This document shows, in pieces, positions 16,243-25,808 of a stretch of 64,000 nt of DNA; the first letter of the stretch is position 1, and every line of letters begins with the position of its first letter. Both the position numbers and the translations under genes were made by a program. The notes under the pieces were generated by a model, which did no database searches, was not told the DNA's origin, and saw only the letters and a list, made by a program, of their open reading frames with translations. Origin of the DNA: UBA4615 sp046046245 (GTDB lineage Bacteria > Pseudomonadota > Gammaproteobacteria > Burkholderiales > Burkholderiaceae_E); NCBI GenBank assembly GCA_046046245.1, contig JBJOKE010000042.1:1-64000 (forward strand). Direction: 5' to 3'.

Positions 16243-17069
16243 ATGACCTGGCGGCGTCTGCTCGCGAGCCGGTCGTTCGCCCTCGGCGCCGTGCTGGTCG
16301 CGCTGGTCGTGATCGCCGCGATCGGCGCCGACTGGCTCGCACCCTTCGACCCGCTGAAGAACAACTACCGCGCCCGCCTCGGCGCGCCCGGCGCCACCCA
16401 CTGGCTCGGCAACGACAGCTACGGTCGCGACGTGCTGTCGCGCGTGCTGCACGGTGCGCGGCTGTCGCTCGCGATCGGCGCGGCGGTGACGCTGCTGGTC
16501 GGCCTGGCCGGCACCGCGATCGGCGCCTGCGCCGGCTACTTCGACCGCGCCGACTCGCCGCTGATGCGGACCATGGACGGCCTCATGGCCTTCCCGCCGG
16601 TGGTGCTCGCCATCGCGATCGCGGCGGTGCTCGGGCCCTCCACCGTCAACTGCATCGTCGCGCTGGCGGTGGCCTACACGCCGCGGACGGCGCGCGTGGT
16701 GCGGGCCGCGGTGCTGGTGACCCGCGAGGCCGAGTACGTCGAGGCCGCGCGCGCGATCGGCGCCGGGCCGCTGCGCATCCTGGTGCGCCACGTGCTCGCG
16801 AACTCGCTGGCGCCCATCCTCGTGCAGCTGACCTTCGTGTTCGCGCTCGCCGTGCTCGCCGAGGCGGTGCTGTCCTTCATCGGCGTGGGCCCGCGGCCGC
16901 CCGCGCCCACCTTCGGCAACGTGATCGCCGACGGGCGCAACTACCTCGCCGAGGCGCCGTGGATCTGCGCGGCGCCGGGCGTCGCGGTGATGACGCTGGT
17001 GATCGGCCTGAACCTGCTGGGCGACGGGCTGCGCGACGTGCTCGATCCGCGGCTGCGGCTGGAGCTGCG

Positions 17070-17073
<4 letters not shown>
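16243..17073 (+). CDS. ABC transporter permease, DppC-like
   Basis: 276 residues with six helices and the DppC hallmarks HWLGNDSYGRDVLSRVLHGARLSL and the EAA loop (YVEAARAIGAGPLRILVRHVLANS). It ends DVLDPRLRLELR, the standard C terminus. A 49-bp gap separates it from the DppB-like gene, and its stop overlaps the next start (GTGA). Confidence 0.92.
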
Positions 17074-18075
<1,002 letters not shown>

Positions 18076-18083
<8 letters not shown>

Positions 18084-19029
18084 ACCGCTGTTCGAGGCCC
18101 GCGGCCTCGTGAAGGGCTTCCCGACGCGCGACGGCTCCGGCCGCATGCTGCGCGCCGTCGACGGCGTGGACCTGACCGTGACCGAGGGCGAGTGCCTCGC
18201 GCTGGTGGGCGAGTCCGGCTGCGGCAAGTCGACCCTCGGCCGCCTGATGGTGCGACTCCTCGAGCCCACCGAGGGGTCGATCCTGCACCGCGGCCGGGAC
18301 GTGGCCCACCTGAAGGGCGCGGGGCTCAAGGCGTTCCGCCGCGAGGCGCAGGTCGTCTTCCAGGACCCGTACGGGTCGCTCGATCCGCGGATGCGCGTGA
18401 AGGACCTCGTCGCCGAACCGCTGGTCGTGCACCGCATCGGCGATGCGCGCGAGCGCGCCGACCGCGTCCGCGCCGCGCTCGCGCGCGTCGGTCTCGCACC
18501 CGAGCACGCCGAGCGGTGGCCGCACGAGTTCTCCGGCGGGCAGCGGCAGCGGATCGGCATCGCACGGGCGCTCGTGCTTGAGCCGAAGTTCGTGTTCTGC
18601 GACGAACCGGTGTCCGCGCTCGACGTGTCGGTGCAGGCGCAGATCCTGAACCTGCTGCGCGAACTGCAGTCGAGCCTGGGCCTGTCCTACCTCTTCGTCT
18701 CGCACAACCTCGCGGTGGTGCGGCAGGTGGCCGACCGCGTGGCGCTGATGTACCTCGGGAAGATCGTGGAGGTCGCGCCCGCGCCGCTGCTGTTCGCGCG
18801 GCCGCGGCATCCGTACGCGCAGGCGCTGCTCGCGTCGGTGCCGGTGCCCGATCCGGCGCGACGCAGGGCGACCGTCCCGCTGGCCGGCGAGATCCCGAGC
18901 CCGCTGGATCCGCCGTCGGGCTGCCGCTTCCATCCGCGCTGCCCGAAGGCGGATGCGCGGTGCCGGGCGGAGGTGCCGGCGCTCAGGGCAGCGGGCGACG
19001 GCTCGGCGGTGGCCTGCCACCATGCGTAG
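18076..19029 (+). CDS. ABC transporter ATP-binding protein, DppF-like
   Basis: 317 residues from the ATG at 18076, overlapping the DppD stop by eight bases. Walker A GESGCGKST, the DppF marker MQ-loop VFQDPYGSLDPRM, signature FSGGQRQRIGIARAL, Walker B FVFCDEPVSALDVSVQAQ, and the C-terminal Cys-containing oligopeptide domain (PSGCRFHPRCPKADARC). Second ATPase subunit of the importer. Confidence 0.92.
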
Positions 19030-19045
19030 CGCGTCGGCGCGCGGC

Positions 19046-19462
19046 ATGAGTACGCGACTTCGAACGCTCGCCTCGATCGTCGCGCTCGCGACGGCCTCGA
19101 CCTGCGCGTCGGCCCAGCAGGCGAAGCAGACGAAGCAGGCGACGGAGGAGATGCGTCTCGCGCGCCATGCCGTCCGCTGCTCGGTCGTCTACGGGATGGC
19201 GGCGGCTGCCAGCAAGGGCGGATCGGATGCCGCCGAGATCCAGCGGGACCTGGTCCGCGCGGCCACCCGGCTCGGCGCGACGCCGGACCGCATCGAGCGC
19301 TGGCTCGCCGAATTCGATGCGGACTTCAGGGAGGCGACCTCGCCGAGCGGCGAGCGGGGCAATCGCATCAAGGACCCGGGGTTCATGACCTACCAGATCG
19401 ACTGGTGCCAGGAACTGCTGCGATCGCGCGGCCGGGAGCTGAGCGCCGCGCTCGAGCGCTGA
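19046..19462 (+). CDS. Small secreted protein of unknown function
   Basis: 138 residues from the ATG at 19046 (MSTRLRTLASIVALATASTCASAQQ), giving a clean signal peptide cut after CASA. An ATG at 19022 is an alternative that overlaps the DppF stop. The mature part is helical, with two Cys (VRCSVVYG and IDWCQELL) that could form a disulfide, and a lysine/glutamine-rich start. I do not recognise a family. It directly follows the importer and may be co-transcribed, but no role in transport can be shown. Confidence 0.6.
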   Translation: MSTRLRTLASIVALATASTCASAQQAKQTKQATEEMRLARHAVRCSVVYGMAAAASKGGSDAAEIQRDLVRAATRLGATPDRIERWLAEFDADFREATSPSGERGNRIKDPGFMTYQIDWCQELLRSRGRELSAALER

Positions 19463-19531
19463 CCCGGGCGGCCGACGCCAGCCCGAGGTCGCAGCGGCGA
19501 GGTCCCGGCGGTGTCGCCCGGTGTCCCCGCC

Positions 19532-20572
19532 TCACCCCTTGTAGGGGGCCACGATCACCGCGACCGGATCGCCCGCCTGCACGTGCCCCTGCGCGCGCAC
19601 GCACCACAGCTCGCCGGACGCCCCGTACTTCACGACGATCGGCTCGCGCTGCGGGTCGTCCATGAAGTGGATCGCGCCCGCGGCCTCGCCCTTGCGGACC
19701 TTCGAGCCCAGCTCGTGGTACGGCTCGTAGAGGCCGCCGCGCGGCGCGAACGCATAGCAGTCGTAGTCGGGCACGGTCATCGGCCGGGTCGGCGACGGCG
19801 CGGCCTTCGCCTTCCTGCCCTTGCCGCCCTTGCCGGGCATCACGCCCAGGTGCGCGAGCGTGCCCCGGATGCCGGCCCGCGTCGCGCGCATGCCGCCGAC
19901 GTTCACGCGGTTGCCGCCGCCCAGCTCGGACGAGATCGCGATCACGCCGCGCTGCTCGCAGCAGGTCATCAGCGTGTAGCCGGCGTCCACTTCCTTGATC
20001 ACGACGTGGTAGGGCGCGCCGAACGACAGGCCGAGCGCGTTCGTGCGCTCGAAGCGCGCCGCATCGTCGAGCACGTGCCCGGAGGTCGACGGCACGAAGT
20101 CCATCCCGCGTCCGCCCGAGTGCAGGTCGATGTTCACGTCGCTGATCGGCAGCAGCACCGTCGACACGTAATGCGCGAGCACGTCGGCGAAGGTGCCCTC
20201 GGCGCGGCCGGGAAAGCAGCGGTTCAGGTCCTTGCCGTCGATGGGCGACAGCCGCGAGCCGTTCATCGCGGCCGGAAAGTGCAGCGCGGGCACGATGATC
20301 AGCCGGCCGCGCACGTCCTTCGGGTCCACGGTGCGCGCGAGCTCCGAGATCGCGATCTGCGATTCGTACTCGTCGCCGTGCACGCCGCCGGTGAGCAGCA
20401 CGGTGGGGCCCTCGCCGTTGCGCACGACGGTGATCGGGATCTGCACGACCCCCCAGCCCGAGTCGTTGCGCGAGTGCGGCACGCGCAGCACGTCGGACTG
20501 CTTGCCCTCGCGCTCGTAGTCGATCGAGCAGATGACGCGCGACTTCGGCGCGCTTGCGGCGGGTGCGTTCAT
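19532..20572 (-). CDS. M14-family deacylase, DoeB/succinylglutamate desuccinylase-like (copy 2)
   Basis: 346 residues of the aspartoacylase/succinylglutamate desuccinylase zinc family. Zinc-site motifs are GGVHGDEYES (His and Glu) and NIDLHSGG (His); SPIDGKDLNRCFPG carries the conserved substrate-binding Arg. The N terminus (RVICSIDYEREGKQ, then LRVPHSRNDSGWGVVQIPITV) closely follows the pattern I know from EutE/DoeB, which deacetylates N-acetyl-2,4-diaminobutyrate in ectoine breakdown. A C-terminal barrel domain (PRGGLYEPYHELGSKVRKGEAAG) is typical too. Its ATG overlaps the stop of its paralog by four bases. The true substrate is unproven; no ectoine hydrolase gene is in the window. Confidence 0.8.
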   Translation of the reverse strand: MNAPAASAPKSRVICSIDYEREGKQSDVLRVPHSRNDSGWGVVQIPITVVRNGEGPTVLLTGGVHGDEYESQIAISELARTVDPKDVRGRLIIVPALHFPAAMNGSRLSPIDGKDLNRCFPGRAEGTFADVLAHYVSTVLLPISDVNIDLHSGGRGMDFVPSTSGHVLDDAARFERTNALGLSFGAPYHVVIKEVDAGYTLMTCCEQRGVIAISSELGGGNRVNVGGMRATRAGIRGTLAHLGVMPGKGGKGRKAKAAPSPTRPMTVPDYDCYAFAPRGGLYEPYHELGSKVRKGEAAGAIHFMDDPQREPIVVKYGASGELWCVRAQGHVQAGDPVAVIVAPYKG

Positions 20573-21609
20573 GCCTGGTAGTCCTCCATCACGACGGCCA
20601 GGGTGTCGCCCTTGCGGCACCGGCCGGGTCCCATCGCCATCCACAGCACGCCCGAGGCGCGGTAGCGCAGCTCGATCGGCGCGCGCGCCCAGTCCTCGGG
20701 GAAGTGCACGATGCCCGCGAGCTCGCCCGCGCTCACCGACTGCCCCGCGAGGTGCTTCGGTTCGAACAGGCCGTCGGCGGGGGCGAACACGTAGCCGGCC
20801 GAGCCCTTGACCCCCATGTGCCGGGTGCCGGGCGAACCGTCGCGCTGCACGGTGTCGGGCACGCCGTCGACCATGCCGAGGTGCATCATCACGTTGCGCA
20901 GCCCGCGCTCGGCGATCCGCACGCCCTCGACGTTCACGCGGCCCCAGCCGCCCAGCTCGGTGCCGATCGCGAGCAGCCCGCGGCGCTCTGCCGCCGAGGG
21001 CAGGGTCGCGCCCTCGTCCACGCCCCAGAACACCACGTTGTACGGTGCGCCGAATGCGGCCGCGAGCGCCATCTGCCGCTCGCGCTGGCCGAGGTCGTCG
21101 GTGTAGTGCATGTTGGTCGACAGCGCCGACTCCATGCCGTGCCCGCCCGAATGCACCTCGACCAGCACGTCGACGCGCGGCAGCAGCACGGTATCGATGA
21201 AGTGCGCGAGCATCTGGGTGAACGAGCCCTTCGGATCGCCGGGGAACTGGCGGTTCAGGTCGCGTTCGTCGAGCGGGCAGAGCCTGCGGCCCGCGAGCGC
21301 GGCGGGCAGGTCGACCATCGGCATCAGGATCAGGCGGCCGCGGATCGACGATGGATCGAGCAGCGTGCGCGACAGTCGCGAGACGGCGATCTGCCCCTCG
21401 TACTCGTCGCCATGGACGCCGCCGGTGAACATCGCCCGCGGGCCGCCCGGCGCGCCGTTGATCACGCAGATCGGGATCTCGACCGTGCCCCAGCCCGCGT
21501 CGTCGCGCGAGAAGGGCACGCGCAGGTAGCCTTCGTGGCGGCCCGGTGCGTCGAGGTCGATCTCGCAGATCACGCGGCTGGGCGCCGCGCCGACGGTCGA
21601 CGTGCTCAA
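20569..21609 (-). CDS. M14-family deacylase, DoeB/succinylglutamate desuccinylase-like (copy 1)
   Basis: 346 residues, the same length as the next gene and clearly its paralog. Motifs: GGVHGDEYEGQIAVSRL (zinc His/Glu), LVEVHSGGHG (zinc His), CPLDERDLNRQFPGDPKG and a C-terminal barrel domain. The start is a TTG at 21609 with a strong GGAGGAG five to six bases upstream; upstream in-frame sequence has no comparable ribosome site. The two copies have diverged well beyond a recent duplication (different second-half sequences, one carrying a KGGKGRKAK insertion), so they may act on different N-acyl substrates or form a heteromer. Divergent from the aminotransferase gene. Confidence 0.8.
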   Translation of the reverse strand: MSTSTVGAAPSRVICEIDLDAPGRHEGYLRVPFSRDDAGWGTVEIPICVINGAPGGPRAMFTGGVHGDEYEGQIAVSRLSRTLLDPSSIRGRLILMPMVDLPAALAGRRLCPLDERDLNRQFPGDPKGSFTQMLAHFIDTVLLPRVDVLVEVHSGGHGMESALSTNMHYTDDLGQRERQMALAAAFGAPYNVVFWGVDEGATLPSAAERRGLLAIGTELGGWGRVNVEGVRIAERGLRNVMMHLGMVDGVPDTVQRDGSPGTRHMGVKGSAGYVFAPADGLFEPKHLAGQSVSAGELAGIVHFPEDWARAPIELRYRASGVLWMAMGPGRCRKGDTLAVVMEDYQA

Positions 21610-21732
21610 GGTGTCTCCTCCCTCGCATCCGCGTGCAGGCCGCGGCGCGTCGTTCCGGTACGTGTCGGGCCGGACGATGGGTTCCGGTCGCATTGCTACT
21701 ATGCCGCAGGAGACCACCGGAGGGAGACGGCG
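21610..21732. promoter_or_regulatory. Divergent promoter region between deacylase pair and aminotransferase gene
   Basis: A 123-bp gap between a TTG start on the minus strand and an ATG on the plus strand. A TACTAT hexamer at 21697-21702 is a plausible -10 box for the aminotransferase, with no clear -35. A GGAGGGAG Shine-Dalgarno precedes the ATG. Both transcription units probably share control from here. Confidence 0.4.
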
Positions 21733-23037
21733 ATGAGAACCGAAAACGGAATCGCGCGGCAGCAGCAGCTCCTGGCGGACGCCGGGCGCTATCTGGCCGG
21801 CGGCGGCACGGGCCTGTTCGTGCTGCCGGCCGAGCTGAACCTCGTCGTGGACCACGGGCAAGGCAGCCGCGTGGTCGACATCGCGGGCCGGGAATACATC
21901 GACTACCACCTCGGCTCGGGCCCGGTGCTGCTCGGCCACGGGCACGCGGGCGTGGCCGCCGCGGTCGAGAAGCGCCTGCACAAGGGCAGCACCTACTTCT
22001 TCCTCAACGAGCCGGAGATCGAGCTCGCACGCAAGCTGGTCGATGCGATCCCCTGCGCGGACTGCGTCCACTACACCGGCTCCGGCACCGAGGCCACCTA
22101 CTACGCGCTGCGGATCGCGCGCGCGTTCACCGGCCGATCGAAGATCCTGAAGTTCGAGGGCGCGTGGCACGGCATGCACGACTACGGCCTGTTCGGCACC
22201 GTGCCCGCCACGCCGTCGCCGTATCCGCGCGCGCTGCCCGACTCCGTGGGCGTGCCGGCCGCGCTCGCGGACCACGTGCTCGTCTCGCCGTTCAACGAGA
22301 CGCAGGCCGCGGTCGAGCTGATCGAGCGCCACGCGAAGGACCTCGCCGCGGTGATCATCGAGCCGCTGCAGCGCGTGCTGCTGCCCGAGCCGGGCTTCCT
22401 GCAGGCGATGCGCGAGGTCACCGCGAAGCACGGCATCGTGCTGATCTTCGACGAGATCGTCACCGGCTTCCGGATCGCCTGGGGCGGCGCGCAGGAGCGC
22501 TACGGCGTGGTGCCCGACCTCGCCACCTACGGCAAGGCGATCAGCGGCGGCTATCCGCTGGCGGCGATCGCCGGCCGCGCCGACGTGCTCGCTGTGCTCG
22601 ACGCGCGCAGCCGGCCCAAGGCCGAGGTGGTCTGGGCGACCAACACCCTGAACGGCAACCCGATCTGTGCGGCCGCCGGCGTGGCCGCACTCGACGCACT
22701 GTCGGCGCCCGGGGTCTACGACACCCTGCACCGGCTGGGCTCGCGGCTTCGCCAGGGCATCGTCGCGGCCGGCGAGCGGCACGGCTTCGACGTGCAGGCA
22801 CCGGGCGAGGACGCGGTCTTCGGCGTGCGCTTCACCTCGCGCCGGCCGCTGCGCACCTGGACCGACGTCAACACCGCCGACAAGGACCTCGGCTGGAAGT
22901 GGGCGATGGAGCTGTTGCGGCGCGGGCTGCTGGTGAACCCGAACGAGAAGTTCTACATCTCGATCGCGCACACCGACGCGGACATCGAGCACACGCTCGG
23001 CGTGGTGGACGAGGCCTTCGCGGCGATGAAGCGCTGA
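21733..23037 (+). CDS. Class III PLP aminotransferase, glutamate-1-semialdehyde aminomutase-like
   Basis: 434 residues with the class III fold: HYTGSGTEATYYALRIARAFTGRSKILKFEGAWHG-type cofactor contacts, the Asp of LIFDEIVTGFR, and the PLP Lys in TYGKAISGGYPLAAIAG. The layout (LGSGPVLLGHG, NTLNGNPICAAAG) resembles GSA aminomutase, but catabolic relatives acting on omega-amino acids share it. It is divergent from two DoeB-like deacylases, and the ectoine pathway also uses a class III aminotransferase (DoeD) after the deacetylase, so a catabolic transaminase is at least as likely as a heme-biosynthesis HemL. Confidence 0.8.
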   Translation: MRTENGIARQQQLLADAGRYLAGGGTGLFVLPAELNLVVDHGQGSRVVDIAGREYIDYHLGSGPVLLGHGHAGVAAAVEKRLHKGSTYFFLNEPEIELARKLVDAIPCADCVHYTGSGTEATYYALRIARAFTGRSKILKFEGAWHGMHDYGLFGTVPATPSPYPRALPDSVGVPAALADHVLVSPFNETQAAVELIERHAKDLAAVIIEPLQRVLLPEPGFLQAMREVTAKHGIVLIFDEIVTGFRIAWGGAQERYGVVPDLATYGKAISGGYPLAAIAGRADVLAVLDARSRPKAEVVWATNTLNGNPICAAAGVAALDALSAPGVYDTLHRLGSRLRQGIVAAGERHGFDVQAPGEDAVFGVRFTSRRPLRTWTDVNTADKDLGWKWAMELLRRGLLVNPNEKFYISIAHTDADIEHTLGVVDEAFAAMKR

Positions 23038-23047
23038 GCGTCGGGTC

Positions 23048-23070
23048 GCCGGGCGGCCCCGCGGCCCGGC
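23048..23070 (+). terminator. Possible terminator hairpin after aminotransferase gene
   Basis: A perfect 7-bp GC stem (GCCGGGC at 23048-23054, GCCCGGC at 23064-23070) about ten bases after the aminotransferase stop. No T run follows, so it is only a candidate. Confidence 0.3.
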
Positions 23071-23201
23071 GTCGTGCGCGGCACCGCGGCCCTCGGGCCT
23101 GCGCATCGCCCCCGTCATGACCTCCCGGGTCATCGCCGGGGGGCGCGGTCGTCGGCAGACTCCGTTCCGAACGGATCGACGACCCCATGGAGGACCCTCC
23201 G

Positions 23202-23639
23202 ATGCCTGACCGCCGCTGGAGAACCTGGCTGCTCGCCGCCTCGCTCGGCGTCAGCCTCTTCGGGCTGACGCTCGTCGTCGCCCCGTCGCTCGCCCGACGG
23301 GGCTTCTCGCTGATGATCTACGGCTCGCCGCAGGCGATCGACGGATTCGGCGCGGAGGCGGCCCGATACGCGTCCCTGGTCCATGCCGTGCTCGGCGCGG
23401 TGATGGTCGGCTGGGGGCTGGCGCTCTTCCACGCCGTCAGGTCGTTCTTCATCGCGCGGCCGCGCGCGACCTGGCAGCTCGTTGCCGGGTCGCTGCTCGC
23501 CTGGTTCGTGCCCGACACCACCTACTCGCTCGCATCCGGCTTCTGGCAGAACGCGGTCCTGAACGTGGGCTTCGCCATGCTGTTCGCCGTGCCGCTCTGG
23601 GCGAGTCGCGGGGCACGGCAGTTCGCGGACGGTCGGTAG
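23202..23639 (+). CDS. Small integral membrane protein, unknown function
   Basis: 145 residues with four predicted helices: TWLLAASLGVSLFGLTLVV, SLVHAVLGAVMVGWGLALF, WQLVAGSLLAWFVPDTTYSLAS and NAVLNVGFAMLFAVPLW. The ATG at 23202 is preceded by GGAGGA with a seven-base gap; the ATG at 23187 is part of that ribosome site and is less likely. No catalytic motif is visible. The pattern resembles small four-helix bacterial membrane proteins without assigned roles. It is a lone gene between convergent and divergent neighbours. Confidence 0.65.
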   Translation: MPDRRWRTWLLAASLGVSLFGLTLVVAPSLARRGFSLMIYGSPQAIDGFGAEAARYASLVHAVLGAVMVGWGLALFHAVRSFFIARPRATWQLVAGSLLAWFVPDTTYSLASGFWQNAVLNVGFAMLFAVPLWASRGARQFADGR

Positions 23640-23798
23640 CGAGTCCCACGGTGCGTGGGTCGTCCGTCGGCGCCGCGTTTCCGCGGGAACGTCGCGTCGC
23701 GAGCGGCAGGCGCCGGTCCGGCTCGCGTCGGCGATCGACGCCGCCGTCGCCGTCGCTGCCCGGCCTGCCCGACCGCTTCGGCCCGCAGGGCCGGTTCT

Positions 23799-24731
23799 TC
23801 AGGCCGATGCCGTCGCCGCGTCCGCCCGCTTCGCCGCGATCGCGTTCCCCGACCGCGCGAGGCCCTTGCGGCCCAGGATCCCCGAGATCCACTGGCCGAT
23901 GTCGACGACGCGGCCGAGGTCCACGCCGGTCTCGATGCCCAGGCCCTGGAACAGGTAGAGCAGGTCCTCGGTCGCGACGTTGCCGGTCGCGCCCTTCGCG
24001 TACGGGCAGCCGCCCATGCCGGCCACCGAACCGTGGAAGGTCGAGATGCCGAGCTCGAGCGCCGCGTAGACGTTGGCCACCGCCATCCCGTAGGTGTCGT
24101 GGAAGTGGCCGGCCAGCCGCCCCGGCGGCACGATCCTCAGCGCGGCCTCGAAGACCGCCTGCGTGCGGCGTGGCGTGCCGACGCCGATCGTGTCGGCGAT
24201 GTCGATCATGTCGCAGCCGAGATCGGCGAAGCGCGCCACCACGTCGGCCACCGCGGCCGGCGTCACCTCGCCCTGGTACGGGCAGCCGAGCGTGGTCGAC
24301 ACGCTCGCGCGCAGCCGGATGCGGTTCGCCTTCGCGGCCTGCGCCACCGGCTCGAAGCGCGCGATCGACTCGGCGATCGAGCAGTTGATGTTCCGCTGCG
24401 AGAAGGCCTCGGAGGCGGCGCCGAAGATCACCACCTCGTCGGCCTGCGCCTCGAGCGCGCCCTCGAAGCCCTTCATGTTCGGCGTCAGCACCGAGTAGGT
24501 GACGCCGGGCCTGCGGCGGATCCGTCGCATCAGCTCGGCGGTGTCGGCCATCTGCGGCACCCACTTCGGCGACACGAAGGAGCCGACCTCGACGTTCGGG
24601 AAGCCGGCGTCGGTCAGGCGGTCGCAGAGCTCGATGCGGACGTCGGTGGTGATCGGGGTCTTCTCGTTCTGCAGGCCGTCGCGCGGGCCGACCTCGACGA
24701 TCGCGACGCGCTTGGGCAGGGCGCTGGACAT
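23799..24731 (-). CDS. mvaB: Hydroxymethylglutaryl-CoA lyase
   Basis: 310 residues with all HMG-CoA lyase signatures: VGPRDGLQNEK (catalytic Arg-Asp), SFVSPKWVPQMAD, AGHFHDTYGMAVAN (metal His), and the active-site Cys loop GGCPYAKGATGN. It cleaves 3-hydroxy-3-methylglutaryl-CoA to acetyl-CoA and acetoacetate, the last step of leucine catabolism. The N terminus (MSSALPKRVAIVEVGPRDG) is the family norm. It follows a 2-hydroxyacid dehydrogenase gene by 50 bp on the same strand. Other leucine-pathway genes (methylcrotonyl-CoA carboxylase biotin subunit and a LiuC-like hydratase) are in the window but not adjacent. Confidence 0.92.
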   Translation of the reverse strand: MSSALPKRVAIVEVGPRDGLQNEKTPITTDVRIELCDRLTDAGFPNVEVGSFVSPKWVPQMADTAELMRRIRRRPGVTYSVLTPNMKGFEGALEAQADEVVIFGAASEAFSQRNINCSIAESIARFEPVAQAAKANRIRLRASVSTTLGCPYQGEVTPAAVADVVARFADLGCDMIDIADTIGVGTPRRTQAVFEAALRIVPPGRLAGHFHDTYGMAVANVYAALELGISTFHGSVAGMGGCPYAKGATGNVATEDLLYLFQGLGIETGVDLGRVVDIGQWISGILGRKGLARSGNAIAAKRADAATASA

Positions 24732-24781
24732 GGGGCGTGCTCCAGGGAGATCGATGGGGCGAGCGGGCGGCGGCGCCGCGT

Positions 24782-25741
24782 TCAGTAGCCGCGCGCGCGG
24801 TCGACCAGGCCGCCGACCGGCTCGCCGCGCGCCAGGCGCACGAGCTTGTCCGCGACCTGCGCGGCCGAGACCGCGACCTGCGTGGGCCCCGACACGTGCG
24901 GCGTCACGCGGATGCGCGGATGGTGCCAGAACGGGTGGACGGCCGGCAGCGGCTCCTCGCGGAAGACGTCGAGCGTGGCGCCGGCGAGCCGGCCGGCGTC
25001 GAGCGCGGCGACCAGGTCGGCGTCGACCACGAGCGCGCCGCGCGCGATGTTGATCAGCCAGCCGCCGGGGCGCAGCCGACCGAGCACGTCCGCGTCGATC
25101 AGGTCCTCGGTATCCGGCGTGCGCGGCGCGAGCAGGATCAGCACGCGCGTGGCCGCCAGGAACTCCCGGAAGCGCGATGCGCCGTACAGCACCTCGACGC
25201 CCTCGACCTCGCGCGGCCCGCGTGCGAAGCCGCGCACGGTGAAGCCGGCGCGCGCGAGCGTCGAGGCGACCTGCGCGCCGATCACGCCGACGCCGAACAC
25301 GCCCACCGGCAGCTCGGCGCGCGGGATCGGCGCGTGCTCGACCCAGCGGCCCGCGGCCTGCTGGGCCGCGTAGTCGTCGAAGCGGCCGGCGATCCGCAGC
25401 AGCTCGTGCAGGCAGTAGTCGGCCATCAGCGCGGCCATGCCGGCGTCCTCGAGCCGCACCACGGGCAGCGCGGCCGGCAGGCCCGGATGGCGCAGCAGGA
25501 AGTCGACGCCTGCGCCCGACGAGAAGAACGCGCGCAGCCGGGGCTGGCGGGCGAAGAAGTCGGCCGGCGGGTTCCAGCCGACCGCCCAGTCCGCGTCGAA
25601 GCCGTCGCGAGCGACGCCGGGGCCGGCGCCGTCGGGCGTGCCGCGGTCGATCGCGATCTCGGCGCCAGGCAGGCGGGCGGCGAGCGCGTCGCGCCACGCG
25701 CGACCGGCACCGGGTTCGGAATGGGCGACGAGGAGGCGCAT
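24782..25741 (-). CDS. D-2-hydroxyacid dehydrogenase, GhrA-like (glyoxylate/hydroxypyruvate reductase)
   Basis: 319 residues from the ATG at 25741 (MRLLVAHSEPGAG); an ATG at 25753 would add four residues. The NAD(P)-binding motif GVFGVGVIGAQVASTLARAGF, the catalytic Arg in NIARGALV, the Glu in DVFREEPLP and the His in VTPHVSGPT are all present. The short N-terminal domain with FFSSGAGVDFLLRHPGLP is the GhrA type. Such enzymes reduce glyoxylate or hydroxypyruvate. No clear Shine-Dalgarno precedes either start. Probably co-transcribed with the HMG-CoA lyase gene. Confidence 0.85.
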   Translation of the reverse strand: MRLLVAHSEPGAGRAWRDALAARLPGAEIAIDRGTPDGAGPGVARDGFDADWAVGWNPPADFFARQPRLRAFFSSGAGVDFLLRHPGLPAALPVVRLEDAGMAALMADYCLHELLRIAGRFDDYAAQQAAGRWVEHAPIPRAELPVGVFGVGVIGAQVASTLARAGFTVRGFARGPREVEGVEVLYGASRFREFLAATRVLILLAPRTPDTEDLIDADVLGRLRPGGWLINIARGALVVDADLVAALDAGRLAGATLDVFREEPLPAVHPFWHHPRIRVTPHVSGPTQVAVSAAQVADKLVRLARGEPVGGLVDRARGY

Positions 25742-25808
25742 CCGGCCGATCATAGGCGAAGGGCGCGGCGCGCTACCATCGGCCGTTCCAGCACAGGGAG
25801 ACACACCC

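Noticed and set aside
13548..16364. A very long open frame on the minus strand over the dppA-dppB genes
   Set aside because: Its translation is Arg/His/Gln-rich low-complexity text without domains, and the plus-strand frames encode full ABC transporter proteins. It is a GC-skew shadow.
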